From Arctopsyche grandis (taxonomy: Eukaryota > Arthropoda > Insecta > Trichoptera > Hydropsychidae), in assembly GCF_051622035.1 (NCBI RefSeq), contig NC_135360.1:9476001-9540000 (forward strand): a stretch of 64,000 bases of DNA, in the 5' to 3' direction. Position numbers and translations under genes: made by a program. Below the pieces are notes generated by a model. That model ran no database searches. It worked only from the letters and a program-made list of their open reading frames with translations, and had not been told where the DNA came from. The stretch's first letter is position 1; the number at the start of each line of letters is the position of its first letter. Shown here piece by piece: positions 12,620-25,690 of the stretch.

Positions 12620-13110
12620 TTTGATTAATAAGTGAGTCATTCATTGACTCGCCTTGTAGGCCAGCGTCTCACGGACGAGTTGCGTCAACTTTTCATCCGA
12701 AACGTACAATACATACATATTTAACGTTTAAAAATCAGCTCACAAGCACCATAAATGGACGAACTTAGGACGAACTTAATCGAATTCGAATACCTTTAGA
12801 TCAATTAACATACATAAATAGTTTACATAGTTTTTGATTGATTATGGCTGAAAAGCATCCCAATGATGCAAAAGTTTGATCTCAATAATGCTAAATGAAA
12901 TCAAATGCACTTACTTAAAGAAACATCTACATGTATACACAAGCATGTACATACATATATTTTGAAAAACAAGAAAAGAAAAACGGATAAAAAACAGTAG
13001 ACAAAATGGAAAAGAAACCAAAACGGAATCTTGTGGTTTAGTTTCGTTAAGCAAAACAAAATCCAATTAAAAGGAATGCTAGCACTGAACAACAAAAAAT
13101 CACGTTTTCT
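12620..13110. other. intergenic, no gene seen
   Basis: AT-rich sequence with no recognisable coding or repeat family. Confidence 0.5.
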
Positions 13111-13113
13111 ACT

Positions 13114-13479
13114 TACCGGTGTGGAGACTATTCAATCTATACTAAGTGTGACACACCGAATTAGAATATGATAATGGTTTTTTTTGTTTATGCGATAAAA
13201 ATACACTTTTTTTACAGATTTTTTTAAGTTTGCGGTCTCTTGTAAAAATTTAGTATTGCTGTGCCAAAAATGAGTACTAGAATTGATAGTTAGATGATTT
13301 TCCTGTCGATTGTGATTTTTTATTGCTTTAAAATATATATAATTAATTACATGTATGTAAAAATAACGCATTTTTTTAAACGCTCATATTTCATAAACCA
13401 GAGAATACCAACAAAAATCATTGTCATATTAAAATTTAGTGGGTCAAATTTAGTAATGACTAAATCTCCACTCCAGTAA
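13114..13479. mobile_element. long-TIR MITE family C, copy 1
   Basis: The left end TTACCGGTGTGGAGACTATT and the reverse complement of the right end, TTACTGGAGTGGAGATTTAG, form inverted repeats of about 75 bp. They reach inward to ATTAGAATATGATAATGG and its partner. The interior contains GATTTTTTATTGCTTTAAAA. The second copy lies in an RFC1 intron at 62863-63666. TA flanks the ends. No coding capacity. Confidence 0.75.
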
Positions 13480-15600
13480 TTTGTTACTCAGTGTTTATTT
13501 ACAAAAAATCAACATGCAAATATACATAATATTTGAAGATGCAAAAACTACGACGAGTCAAAATGGAACTTTTATCCTATTCAGAAGTACATATGTAGAT
13601 ACAACGCTAGAAAAATACCCCACCCAAAACACTCAAGATATTAAAAAATAGTTTTCAAAGCGAATTAAAAAACAACATAGTATCATCTTACCATATTTGG
13701 TCTAGCATTCGCACAGCCATCAGTCTCAAAATAAAAAAAAGTCTTGCCACGACCTAATTAGCATTCAAAACGAATTGAAGTGCTCTCCTCTATCATCTCT
13801 CATCTATTTTAAAATTCAACGAGAGAATTTTCCACTCCTGAATTGCGAAATATAAAAGCAAAACTACAAACTACTATGTATGTATGTATATATGTACGTC
13901 ATTGAAAAATGCAAAATGTAAAACATTAATAAAAAATATGACTAATGAGTTCTCAAAAAATACATAGTATATATGTAATTAAAACTATTATACAACACAA
14001 TACACACTTCTTGGGAAGAATAAAAAAATTTAATTGCATTTTTTCATTCCGTGTTGCATTGCGTTTCGTGGCTCGTGTTTCGGACCTATTTGAAAACAGC
14101 GGTCGCGCAATTTTTTAACCCTTTCCCTACCCTCGGTTAATTTTTCAGCTGCGGTATAAACGACGGGGGTGGCAACCTTGTCGGGCTTATTTTGTTGATT
14201 GTTTTAAATGTTTCAATCGAATCAAGGTAACGTGCTAATTAATCAGTCGACCCATAATTAATGGCGTTATAAATGAAAAGACGGCTTTTTTTTCGAGCCA
14301 AAGGCGATTTTCTTTGTATGATTAATGAATCGGCGAGCGAACGCGCGACACGACATAGAAACGCTTTTTTTTTTTTTTATTATTATTCTTTTCCTTTTTT
14401 TTTCATTATGTTCGATCCGAAATGTTAATTTTAAATGGAGGCTGAAATGTCAAAAAAAGCGTGCGAAAATTCACGCAAACTTTCAAACAATACATGCATT
14501 ATAAAGGAGAAAATTGAGGAAAAAATAATAACGCGTCGTATTAGTTAAGTTGTGATGAAAATGCGAAAATATTCCAAAATCGAAAAATTCAATACAACTC
14601 CACTGACAAATTATATACATCTCCTACGGAAAAAAACTTGATATAATCCATTTCCAGAAGTTCACTTAATTTTTTTGAAATATGTCATTCGGTATTGCTC
14701 TCGCGGGACTCGTCTTTTATACGTTAAAGATCTTTATATACGGGAAAAAAAAGTGCGATCGCATTTATTCGTTTTATATCCCCTCATCCTTCTATACATT
14801 AATACATTTCTATATTACATTGTACACGTAGTGGGTGCCTGTATATCGAATGTATTTTTCCTTTTTATATGAGAACTCGTGGAAATGTATCACAAAAGTG
14901 GAAAACGCTGTATCATAATCGCTTCTTGTAAGCGACCCCGTATATATGTACATATGTATGTACATATATTTCTTGCGATGACAAAATTTCACCGGATAAA
15001 ATCGAATGCATTCGAACAGACATAAACACAAACACCTCAAGCGAAACTAACGCCCTCAATATATAAGTTGTATACATTAAAAAATCTCAGACCTCATTTC
15101 CGTAAATATAATATTTGGAAAATTCGCCATAAACATTAAAATACTTATTAAACTCACAATTGCTTTTCTTTTTATTTTAATCACTAAATTATTTCCCCCG
15201 GGCCCAAATTTTCTCTCAGTGCCTATGTATACACACAAACATAAATTCTATAGACCGAGCGGTTGTTTTATTAGTCTAATAATTTTTATGTGAACCCCCC
15301 CTCCCCCCCCCAAATCTATAATTATTATTTGGAAGGGGAAATAAATAAATATAATATTTAACTAGTAATATTTCTGATTTCTATTTCGTCAACGACAAAT
15401 TTAAGTCGCCCCTGTTCATGACATCAAGATGGTTTGAAAGTAAATTTCCATATTTTTCAGGATTGATGACATTGAGTTATATGAAGATAAGAACAAACGG
15501 AGGACGTGTTTTTTTTATATACAATAATAGTATTCCAATTTATGTAACACATATAATAGATATATCTACATATGTATGTATGTTCATATATACATATAAA
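13480..15600. other. intergenic; possible non-coding conserved block near 14.05-14.35 kb
   Basis: No coding exon is recognised. At about 14,040-14,350 the sequence is free of simple repeats, richer in GC, and has clustered homeodomain-type TAATTA sites (14236, 14255) and ATTAATGAAT near 14322. A poly-T run is at 14367-14380. The function is only a guess. Confidence 0.4.
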
Positions 15601-15607
15601 TCTTATT

Positions 15608-15824
15608 AATAAAACCTAAACGGCGCCTGTAATTCGTTTCGAAAATAAAATTTCGATTCAAATAAATTTAAAAAAAAACCAAATGAAGATTTTTTTCTTG
15701 GTTCGACGGTATTCTCACTACTAGACACTGCATTTCCATTTCCAGTTACTTTTATTATATCCGTGATAAAACGGAAGATATCGTCAAAACTGGAACCGAG
15801 TGAAGCCGGGTAACACCATTAGTA
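15608..15824 (+). mobile_element. Helitron-like non-autonomous element
   Basis: The 5' part has GCCTGTAATTCGTTTCG and AATAAATTTAA. It continues TGGTTCGACGGTATTCTCAC and ends GAGTGAAGCCGGGTAACACC then ATTAGT. The same module order occurs at 31634-32012. No replicase is encoded. Confidence 0.55.
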
Positions 15825-16131
15825 TAATGCAAAGACTAAAAAAAACCTGAGAAAACTTAGACCGACAAAAGCTAAATCTTATTATTGACTTCACCCAGAT
15901 CAAATTATAATTCGAAAAATTGACATTCAATCAATTGATGTATGTAGAGCAAGTGCTTTCGAGAAATTCTAGATACCGCGATACCTAGCGTTACTCCGAT
16001 GGATAAATATTGAAAAAAAATCATCCCAAAACCCAGCTACGATTCAAGTTTTTAAAATTCAGTATAAAAACTGTGAATTTGTAATGCGGATAAATACATA
16101 TAAACAGACACAGATACATAGGTATGCATAC

Positions 16132-16298
16132 CAGTGGCATTTCGTGGAAATATCATTTCTTTTATCGCACAGCTTTACTTCCATGTGCGCGAGCAGGATG
16201 CAGGGGGATTTGATATTAACGTCACCTAGTCGCCTTGTATCCTGCTTTCGCACACATAAGTAAAGCTGTGCGATAAAGTTTAGGGAGACTTCCACACC
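16132..16298. mobile_element. hAT-type MITE family D, diverged copy
   Basis: Starts CAGTGGCATTTCGTGGAAAT. It has strong subterminal inverted repeats, TTTATCGCACAGCTTTACTT and its complement AAGTAAAGCTGTGCGATAAA, and both arms hold a CGCGAGCAGGAT/ATCCTGC core as in the other copies (41222, 54365). The right terminus is eroded. Confidence 0.7.
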
Positions 16299-16299
16299 A

Positions 16300-17500
16300 C
16301 ATACATATGTAAGCAAACACGGGTGTGACAAATGTTCCAACGGCTTCCGCATCGTTATTTCACACTTTAACCAAAATATTTTCCACATTAGCCGAATTAG
16401 ACACGACTTAAACTGCAATGCACATCTCTCGCGTAGAAACAACCCAAGGTTTAGTACAAAAGAACGCTTAAAAGGCGTACAAACAGAAACGAACCGCCTC
16501 TACCGTACTCGGGGAATTGTTCAACGTTCCCAGCGCGAGATATACGATAATTGTACATGCAAGACGGCAGTGTAAGGGTTTAGCGCTTCGGGGATATTTA
16601 CACGCATTCCCTCCCCCTCGACAACCCCCACCCGTCACCCCTTTTCCCCTCTCATCTGACGACTGTTTCCAGGTAAAAGAGCTTCACTGCGAAAAAGTGC
16701 CTTCGGAAGCTTGGCGGGGGGGGGATGGGTGGGTGAGAGGGGGAGGGATTTAAACACGGCTTGTCGCCGCACGCCCCGGATAATGGATTATTGGATTTTT
16801 TCCCAGGACTTTGCTTTGTTATTGGAAAAAGGAAGAAAATATGAAATAGACGTAGTGGTTGGTTCTCTCCGCGCCGGAGGAAATTATATTCCGATGCGAG
16901 ACGAGCCAGGAAATTGATCCGCGACTATTTGCCAGCGGATCGGATGCTGGGCTTTTGTCTTTCCCGAGGAGAGAGAAAGAGAGGATATTCCTGTTGGAGA
17001 GTGGAGGCGCGTATGCGCATACATCTCGAGCAAAAGTCGGGTCAGGATATTAGCTCCATCCTGCCGGAAAAGTCGAATCAATTCCTCTTCTCTTTTTTAT
17101 TTTATTTTGATGAATTCGTGCGTGAGGAAAAGGAATCATTCGATTGATTCATCCTGCACCTCATTGTATAAAAATACCTGAAAATTGCAGGTACCATTTT
17201 ATTTAATTTTAATTATCCATAGAAAATTAATTCTTCTGACTGAACACTAAAAGAGCTATTGATTCTATAGACCTTTTTGGATTTTATATTTTAATAAAAT
17301 AGAAATATGAAAAATATCAATTCCCCAATTAGAATTAATCACAAATTTACAATATTTTACGATAAAATCAATATAAAAATATATTGTCACGTTTCAACAT
17401 TCATAAAACGAATCTACGCGTATACATTTTTTATAACTTGATATTTTTTATCGCTTTCGATTGTTTGTTATTTCAAATTTAGAATTTAGATATATATATA
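16300..17500. other. intergenic, no gene seen
   Basis: Overlapping small frames on both strands at 16.5-17.15 kb sit in a moderately GC-rich stretch. None resembles a known protein and none is joined by convincing splice sites. Confidence 0.45.
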
Positions 17501-17504
17501 TACA

Positions 17505-17685
17505 ACGAGCGGCATAGACTAGTGGTTAGCATATTATGCTTTCGAGCAGTGTGGTCACGGGTTCGAGTCTCACTAGAGTCCCGCTGCTGGCCATACTTTG
17601 GTTTATGACTTCAGGTTGATCGTTTCTTATCAGAGTTTGCCAATTTTTTTGATTTTCATTGAAACGAAAATCAACTTCAAGCAGA
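17505..17685 (+). mobile_element. tRNA-derived SINE
   Basis: Head: CGGCATAGACTAGTGGTTAGC (A-box) and GGGTTCGAGTC (B-box). The body has ATCGTTTCTTATCAGAGTTTGCC and the copy ends at CATTGAAACG. Confidence 0.8.
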
Positions 17686-17689
17686 GATG

Positions 17690-19350
17690 TCAATGTCGAG
17701 ATGAGTAAAAAAATACTATTTTATATTGATGTAATGACTGTTATTAAAAAAAAAATCATAAATCGTCGACTTTATAGTCTTTAGTTAATATTATGTATCA
17801 GATGTATTATGAGCATTTATAAGAATTGTAAATAGGCTTTTGAGCTATTTTTCCTATTATGCTGTACATTAACATTATAATAATATAATACTATGATTAC
17901 TAACAAAATTAAATTAAAATCGTAAAATATAAAATGATCAGTAGATCAATAGCTATTAAAATAGATATAAGATGTATTGTGAACATAATTTACTAATAAT
18001 AAAAAGCATTTAAGAATCAAAAATCAATTAAAAATTCGTTAGTATTATATCACACAAAATTATATTGCATGAAATTTGACCGAGTCTCGTTAAAATAATC
18101 TACAAATGAATTTCTTTCTAGTCTCAGTGGCACCTCAACTGACATTGCCACGCCTCGAAAGACGTAAACAATTTTCTTCTCTAGTACGTAAATCTTCAGT
18201 TAATTCTCCAGCTCCAATTCTCAATGTTTTCTTGGTCACAGTATTCTGAAGGACTGTGCGCATTTGAAATGGTTGCAGGACTGTACGTATTTGAAATTCG
18301 TATAGGGCACAAAAAGTAATACTATTGGTTTAATGTTTTCAAGGTCAACCTGTATTTTGGTTTGCAATGTCATGAATTGGTTTACGAGTATTCCAAATAC
18401 ATTTTCTATGATGCGTCTAACTCGCGAAAAAGTCAGTATTTATAAATGCGTATTTCTACATTTAGTACATTTTGACTGAAAGGCTAAATAAATTCTGGTG
18501 TCAAAGTGAATGCCGCATCCATATGCGCGTTCACTCCTTGCGTTTGTTCGTCAGAACTGACGCGATTGCAAACTGATTCAGTTTTTGCGCTCAGCCAAAC
18601 TGATTCAGTTTGGCCTTCTCGTATATGGTAGTTAACCATTTTAAAAATACGACTCCACGAATATATGTAGAACTAATACAATATGCAATGGACGGCTGGT
18701 CCAGTCGATACCAGTCAAGTCAAACGGACACATGTGCCAAAACCGATCTGGCGTTATATAATATAAATCGCGAGTCGCAAAATTAGTACATACTATTATT
18801 GAACGGTCTTCGACGATCGATCGGCCGACACAGCCAGCCAACCATCTAGCCAGCTACCCTTTGGAATCACGGCAAAAATAGGCCACTTAGGGTTGGTTGC
18901 AGGGGACGAGGCAGCGAAATGTGTCTTTTGCCAGCGACTCGTTTGCTTCTCTTCGAAGCCTGTTTTGTTTTTTTTTTTTACTCTCCTCTTCTCGTTTTTT
19001 ATTATTATTTTTTTGAAGGCAGTCGAGGGGTGCCGCCACTCGAGCACGTACACCCGCTATCTTCAAAGCCATCAACTTCGAAGAAAACGCAGGAGGGGAG
19101 CCGAGGACGAGGCGGAAAAAGCGAACGAAGAGGGGTGGAGGGGTGCAGGCACTGAGGGGGAAAAAATCGGAAAAAAAATACGCCTCTTATCTGTCGACTG
19201 TGAGGAGCGTAATTACCGGTAAGCGATTCTTAAATTGAAAATTGACTATGCCTGTTTATGTTATATAGGTAGATGTCATTTGATGGCATAAATGAACAAG
19301 AACAACAAGGGGGAAAAAAACATTTTTTTTATATTGAATTGCCTCATTTA
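17690..19350. other. intergenic, no gene seen
   Basis: AACTGATTCAGTTT occurs twice near 18570-18615, a small local duplication. A GC-richer stretch at 18.85-19.2 kb has overlapping frames without recognisable domains. Confidence 0.45.
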
Positions 19351-19358
19351 TATGCATA

Positions 19359-19675
19359 TGTCACAGTGAAATTATATTTCAAGTGAAAATGTATTTTCAA
19401 TGACGTTTCAGTGAAATCATAATCAGTTACATTTTCAGGGTTGGTTTTATTCATTTAAGATTAAATTGTTAGGGTTGGTATTATTTAAGGGTTAGGATAT
19501 ATTAGGTTAAGTAAGGGTTGGCCCTATTAATTTAAGATTGGATTGTTAGGGTTAAATTTATAGAGGTAAACGTCGTAAATTCATTGTTTGATACATTTTC
19601 ACTCTTAGGATTGGTGAAAATATATTTTCACTAGTGAAAATATATTTTCACTTGAAATATGCTTTCACTGTAACA
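19359..19675. mobile_element. MITE family A, copy 2
   Basis: Same terminal repeats as the copy at 3751-4047, about 90% alike by eye. A small tandem duplication of TTTTCACTAGTGAAAATATA adds length near the right end. The 317-bp element is flanked by CATA on both sides (19355-19358 and 19676-19679), supporting a 4-bp target-site duplication. Confidence 0.85.
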
Positions 19676-19679
19676 CATA

Positions 19680-20780
19680 TATTAGCAGTTATAAATATGC
19701 ATATTAGTGGCGTGGCATTGAGCTAGAGGGACTAGGCTAGTACCCTAAAATTTTAAAATGTCAACAATTAAATTGCAATAAATCCAAATCGTTATCTACA
19801 TTAATATTGTTTGCATTGTATTAGCAAAGTTCAGAAACCGGATCGCCCCTATCTGAAGAAGTGAATTGTTATGGTATGGTCCGCCGCGTCGTTCGCTTGC
19901 ACGGACTCGATATGCCGTCTCAATTCTGTTCCTTTCGCTGTACTAACGAATTACTAAGATTTAATGGCGAATACAAAACATTTCTTAATTTACTCGTCTC
20001 TTCAAGCATTTATAGAATTTTCACCAAGAATGTCCTGATTTGTATCCATCAAACATCAGTGCGGAGCATGCAAAAACAAATAACGACGCCTTGTAATGTT
20101 GACAAATCATTCAGAAGACGAAGTTTGAAGATAAACAAGTTGTTATTAAGAATGGTAGGCTACTTCGGATATTTCTGTTAGCACAAAAATGAAAAATTAT
20201 ACCTATCAGATCTTCAAGACAGATAATTGAAAAATTAAAAATATATTTTTATATACATATTTTTGTCCATACCTAATACCCTGTTTTAAACATCACGGCA
20301 CGCTACTGATACATATGTATATACATAAGTATGTATATATGATCCGAATATGACATCTTAGCTGGAATGGTAACCGGAAACCAACAATCTTTTTAAGTGG
20401 ATATTTGTTTTTATTATATTATATTATACAAGACAAACAGTAAAAATGCTCGTCACAATGAGACACTGACTTATTTATTCATTAAATAAATAAAATGGTG
20501 TATGACCATTCGCCTACACCTTGACATTGACGGTAAATAAAATAGTAGAACCAAAACACAAGAGCATTAAAACTTTTCAAGAACAAAAAGAAAACAAACT
20601 CTGTTCGTATCAAATGATAATGGAACATATTCTATTATATAAAATTATTATATACGATATTAGTTAATATATACATATGTAGAGAATAGTGAAAATATTT
20701 ATATAGGTATAATATGTACTCAAATACATTGTACATACATAGTCAACAATATATGTATGTACATATGTACATATGTAGTT
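19680..20780. other. intergenic, no gene seen
   Basis: A 106-codon open frame at 19861-20181 has no recognisable domain. ATGTACATATGT simple sequence lies at 20640-20780. Confidence 0.45.
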
Positions 20781-20784
20781 CGGT

Positions 20785-20905
20785 GTTTACGTTAATCCCA
20801 ACCACCGACAGGTTTGCCGAGTGCAATCCCGTAGGTTGACCTCGATCGAAAAGAATTTATTCCGAATACGTTTATTATGCTTTTCAGAAATTCTGGACAT
20901 ATCGA
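20785..20905 (+). mobile_element. SINE head fragment
   Basis: TTCGGTGTTTACGTTAATCCC with a B-box-like GAGTGCAATCCC. Then CCTCGATCGAAAAGAATTTA matches the body just after the B-box in the 5245-5513 copy. Confidence 0.6.
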
Positions 20906-20937
20906 ATTAAAATAAGTAATAACAATTCGTGAATTAA

Positions 20938-21125
20938 CCAGCAGCGTGGACTAGTGGTTAGAATATATGCTTTCGAGCAAACTTTTCTCGAGCTCAAGTC
21001 CCTCTGATTGGTCCTGGCTAGACCTTGGTTTGTGACTCCAGGTCAATCGTTTCCTATCAGAGTTTGTCAATTTATCTGACTTTCATCGAAATGATTCCAA
21101 CAAAAAGGCAACGTTTGCCCATTTT
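20938..21125 (+). mobile_element. tRNA-derived SINE
   Basis: Starts CCAGCAGCGTGGACTAGTGGTTAG. The body has GACTCCAGGTCAATCGTTTC and CTATCAGAGTTTGTCAATTT, then GAAATGATTCCAACAAAAAG. Confidence 0.8.
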
Positions 21126-21129
21126 TGTT

Positions 21130-22505
21130 ATCGGCATTCCGAATTTTAAAATAGTAGTATAAAAAATGCTGCAAATTTGTCCATAAATATCCTGAAAATT
21201 TTAAGTTTTTCAGCATCCCGAAATTTGACGATTTACATATATTAAAAAAAAATGCTCCCAAAATGTAAGTTTATCAAAAAAATTATCCATAGATGTCTCT
21301 AAAATGCTTCGTTAAAATTATTCTCAAAATTGTATATCGATGTTTATAATTGGCCAAGGGGGTATTGGGGTTTACCTGTTAGGCCTGGTATATATTATAC
21401 ATATATGTAAAATAAAAAGTCAAACAAAAATAGTGTATATGTAACTGAAAATTGGACTTCCGCCACTTTCAAATATAACGGCTCATATATATTATATAAT
21501 AGTGAAAAATAATTGCGAAACATCGAAAAGAAAAACTGACCATCGCATCTGTCAAACGGCATTAACATCGTTGCATTAGCCTGTACGCCACCACCACGCA
21601 TCATTAATTATAACCGGAGAGTGGATTGGTAGCACTGCACAGCATCCGTTACAGAGCGCCCACCTAGCGATACATTTAACCGCAACCTATGTATGTACAT
21701 ATGTATGTACATACGAATTTTATCCCGAGATCACCTGGACACTTTCGCAAATTTAACTTAACCGAAATGAAGACGCCATCAATTTAGAAAACAATTCATC
21801 ACATACACAAATCATACAAAAACACGACCGCGACGAAACTTTCCTGCTCTCGCGCGAGCGTCCCGAAAAAAAGGGTAGGTACGACGACGCAAAGAAAACC
21901 GACGGGAAAACTGAACCCCCCGAAAGGGTTTTTCACAATATTTGAACGGGGCGAACGCTGCGACCATTCGTGACATCAAATATTCATGGCGGCCAATGTC
22001 ACGGCCGAGATTACGCGAAAAATAACCTCACTTTTGCGGTGATAATTTCATGCCAGGAATACTCAACCCGCCCCCCATTTATTCCCACCCCGGAACGAAA
22101 AATATAAAGCTAAAACACAGGCAATATAATTAAATTACCCGAGGCCTTCGAAAATACCATGGCCATAATACACATATCTGATCGAAAGCCGGCCAATTAT
22201 CGTATTATTTTAAAAGACCGTTTTTGAATTTCTTTGATAATAATAATGGCGGATTTTTTTTATTTATTTTTTTAACAGAAATATCAATTTCATACGTTCG
22301 AAACGAAAGTATGCGATTGGTTTATCAGACTATTGGGGAGAGAGAATTCTCGTGAATCGGTGTTTGATGAAGAAACGTCGCCTACTATTGTTATCGCAGA
22401 GCTTTTCATCGCCACTGAAAGCTTTTCGTATGAGATATGAATCGAACAATATCCGCTAGGAAAAAGAAAAAATGTACGAATAAACTGCGAAATATAATAT
22501 ATAAT
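21130..22505. other. intergenic; GC-richer, repeat-poor block at 21.6-22.2 kb
   Basis: No coding exon is recognised. The 21,830-22,060 part contains CG-rich words and an ATTCATGGCGGCCAATGTCA stretch, without the fossil repeats seen around it. It could be regulatory or an untranslated exon; nothing decides this. Confidence 0.35.
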
Positions 22506-22509
22506 ATAA

Positions 22510-22519
22510 ACACACACAC

Positions 22520-22603
<84 letters not shown>
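22510..22603. repeat. (CA)n/(TG)n mirror microsatellite
   Basis: A short (AC) run meets a long (TG) run at ACACATGTGTGT, making a self-complementary junction. Total length is about 94 bp. Confidence 0.95.
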
Positions 22604-22609
<6 letters not shown>

Positions 22610-22610
<1 letters not shown>

Positions 22611-23815
22611 TGGTCTATTATATTCGTGTATCGATAATGGCATAAAAGCCGGGTAATAAAATTATAATAATAAAGTAATCAATTGCGTGCAACGCACAAT
22701 GTCGAAGCGGGAAATGTGAAGTATATTATTAATAATATAAATGTAATATATTGAAAATTGTTTAGCGGCAAAATCGTTTTCGCGTCAAAGTACATAATTG
22801 ACGAATTTTGCGTTTATACTGGCTTTATTGGTTAATAAATCGCATTCGAATATGTAAAGCCTCACCTGTTTCGTGTGCTACAGATTTCGAATTCGCGTAC
22901 CGAAAATTTCGCACGGAAAAAACATTACAACGTTGAAAAAATTCGCGTAATAAATTTTAAAATTGAATTAATGTGTGTACGTATTATAAATATAAACGTG
23001 GCTAAATCTGAGCACTACTAAATAAAGGTACTTGTTTTGCTTATCGTCAAAATTTATGCAATGTTGTTTTTTTATCGAATGCTGCATATATATAAATAGT
23101 AAAGATTTGCGTGTTGTTATTATGATAATAAAACTCGAGATATAATCCGTTTTCATTTATGAGAGACATTTCTATAAAAAGATTAAACTTTTAGACTTTT
23201 TTTGTCGTTAATGCTACCCAATTTTGCATCTCCCTTGACTTTTTTTTCAAATGCAGAATGCTTTCACTAAACAATTAAAACAATTTCATACTTGAAACCT
23301 GTTTTCAAGCAAGCTTAGCTACAACTACCCTTTGATTAATTACGTTTAGTGAAAAAAAAATTTTTTTCTTATGAATACTTTTCTTTACTTTCCTTACCGT
23401 TTGATGGAATTTAAATTTCCACAAACTATTCCGAAATGCTATTTTTTTACAAAAAATCGACCAGAAAAATCATACACACTTCCTACAAGGTGAAAATTGG
23501 TACTAGGAATTAAATTCAACACATGTAAAATCAAGATTTACTCACAAATTGTACAAGTAAAACACGATAAGTACATTATATAATCTTAATCGAAATATAT
23601 TTCGATTTATAACGATCATAAACCAAAAGCGGGGCCATATTTTCAGAACCGAATTCATTAGAGAATATTTCAAATTCAAACAAGATACCAGTCATCGCTA
23701 GTTTTTATCATACTGTAATAAAATCTAAATTTAACCAATCTACATATATTTCATAATTAAATTATTTTTAAAAAGTTTCAATTAATTATCCAATAAAATT
23801 TATAACAGAGGAGAT
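22610..23815. other. intergenic, no gene seen
   Basis: AT-rich sequence without recognisable coding or repeat families. Confidence 0.5.
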
Positions 23816-23817
23816 AA

Positions 23818-24065
23818 ATCCAACGCACCTCCTGGCCAATTTATGAATGCAAAGTATAATAATTAAAAATTACATATGACTATTATAACTAGGAGCCGTA
23901 TACAAAATATTGCATCACAATACTGTATGAGGCTCAAAACATCAAGACGCTCAAACAGTGTGCTAAATGTTCACTTAACTAATATCCGTCATAGCACCAT
24001 CGTTTTTATGTATGTGTATGTATATTTAATTGAAAGACTTTTTCAATTTAAAAAAAACCACAAGT
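23818..24065 (+). repeat. interspersed repeat family E, copy 1
   Basis: Contains ATCACAATACTGTATGAGGC, then ATCAAGACGCTCAAACAGTG and, downstream, TTTAATTGAAAGAC. The same order occurs at 27095-27215. The left end, CACCTCCTGGCCAATT, resembles the LINE 3'-end segment at 5119-5135, so this may be LINE debris. A related GCACCTCCCTGGCCATT also occurs at 24192. Confidence 0.55.
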
Positions 24066-24352
24066 TTTTATTGTGATCATATTGTAATAAATTCGAAATT
24101 TAACCATTAATTTTTTCATCATTAAATTACTATATAATTATTTTTAAAATTAAAATTACGTATGCCTTGCAGACTTAACAGGTTAATCATATGCACCTCC
24201 CTGGCCATTCATACAAGTATAATAATAACTTAAATATCCAAATATTATAACTACATACATATATAAGAACCGTATTGTATGTACATTGTATCTATATTAG
24301 TGGTTCTCAAGTGAGGCCACCAGCGACTAAATGCTTAATAAGACTAATATTA

Positions 24353-24358
<6 letters not shown>

Positions 24359-24439
<81 letters not shown>
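24359..24439. repeat. (TA)n microsatellite
   Basis: About 80 bp of TA dinucleotide inside the hAT remnant. Confidence 0.95.
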
Positions 24440-24445
<6 letters not shown>

Positions 24446-24754
24446 AAGATTAAAAATATTTTCAATTTTATTGAATACATCTGAATTGTATTACAGCTTG
24501 AGTACTTTTTGTTCATTTTTATTATATTTGGAAATATTTTACTATATTTATTATATATGTTCGGGTATTCTGTATATTTTGATTTTAAAAGAAAGTTCAT
24601 TTAACCGTTAAAAATGGATATAAGAAACTTTTTTTCAAAAATATTCAGAAGAATGTACGAGTATATGTAGCTGAATCTTGCGAAAATAATAATAACAGAA
24701 GCGCTGAGACTTTCAAAACACTTCCACCAGCTAATTGAAGTTGTACTTTTCGGG

Positions 24755-25690
24755 ATGAGAAGAGAAAGTTTCACAAAGAATGGGAAGAAATGTATTTGAT
24801 TGTGCACATAAGAATGTAAAAGATTCTATAGTTGCCATGTGCGTGATTTGTAAAATTGAACTTAATCAAGTCAAATCATATGCTATGGAACGGCATTATA
24901 AATCTCATGAAGATAAAGTACAAAAAAATGGTCAGCTGAAAGTTTACGCCGAAACTAATAGAAAAATTTAAAACTGAACTTCCTTCGCAAAAAAGTAAGG
25001 AGTGCGTTTCTTTCACAATATGATTAATTCTATTTAGGAACTCTCGAAATTATTTTTTTAATTGGGAAACATCGAAAGCCTTTCACAGAAGGTGAGTTTA
25101 TAAAATCTGTAGTGTTGGGAGTTGGTACTCAAAATAAATTATTTCGAAATTTGGCGCTTAGCAATGATACAGTCCAACGCAGAAATTGGAAAGTGTAAAG
25201 GACTATTATTCCCTTATAAGCAAATCCACCAATAAAAGCCCATTTTATAGTTTATGTTTGGACGAAAGTAATGATGTGACAAAAACTAACCAAATTTTAG
25301 TTTTTACAAGATATGTATTTCGATGTCGACAAATGTGAATTTATTGAAAATTTGTTGTGCCAGACTTCATTGACGAATCGTGCAAACGCAATTAAAATTT
25401 ATAATGCAATTAAGGCGGATTTAATGAAGTTAAAGGTGTCAATGCACAACTTGTATGATATAACTACACTGCAACTGGTAGTAATGAAGAATGAAATAAG
25501 ACTAAGAATAAAAAAGTAGCTTCACAATAATAGAAACCATGCTAATCATTGACAAACTAAAAATATAGCGAAAAACTTTGTGACAGAAGTTAAAAATGAC
25601 AATTTTTCAATTTTGTGACGGACACAACTTTAAAATTGAAATAATAGATTGTCTTAAATCTCTGAATCTGGAACTTGACAAAAGGTTCGC
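24755..25690 (+). pseudogene. hAT transposase pseudogene (BED finger, GTF2IRD2/ZBED-like)
   Basis: The pieces lie in several frames. First comes RKFHKEWEEMY, as at the N-terminus of GTF2IRD2/ZBED-like hAT proteins. A CVICKIEL...ERHYKSHEDK zinc-finger-like segment follows at 24838-24920. Then come TEGEFIKS near 25085 and a transposase-core-like piece, YVWTKVMM with DVDKCEFIENLLCQTSL, at 25313-25520. Multiple frameshifts and stops separate them, so no functional protein can be made. The family assignment is from remembered motif order; a translated search would settle it. The element that housed it spans 24298-26227. Confidence 0.7.

Noticed and set aside
16517-17147. Cluster of overlapping small frames as a possible gene
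   Set aside because: No recognisable domain, no convincing splice joins, and frames overlap on both strands.
19861-20181. 106-codon frame as a gene
   Set aside because: No domain, no splice partner and no neighbouring coding evidence.
22290-22643. Thr-His/Val-Cys repeat frames
   Set aside because: Produced by the (CA)n/(TG)n tract.
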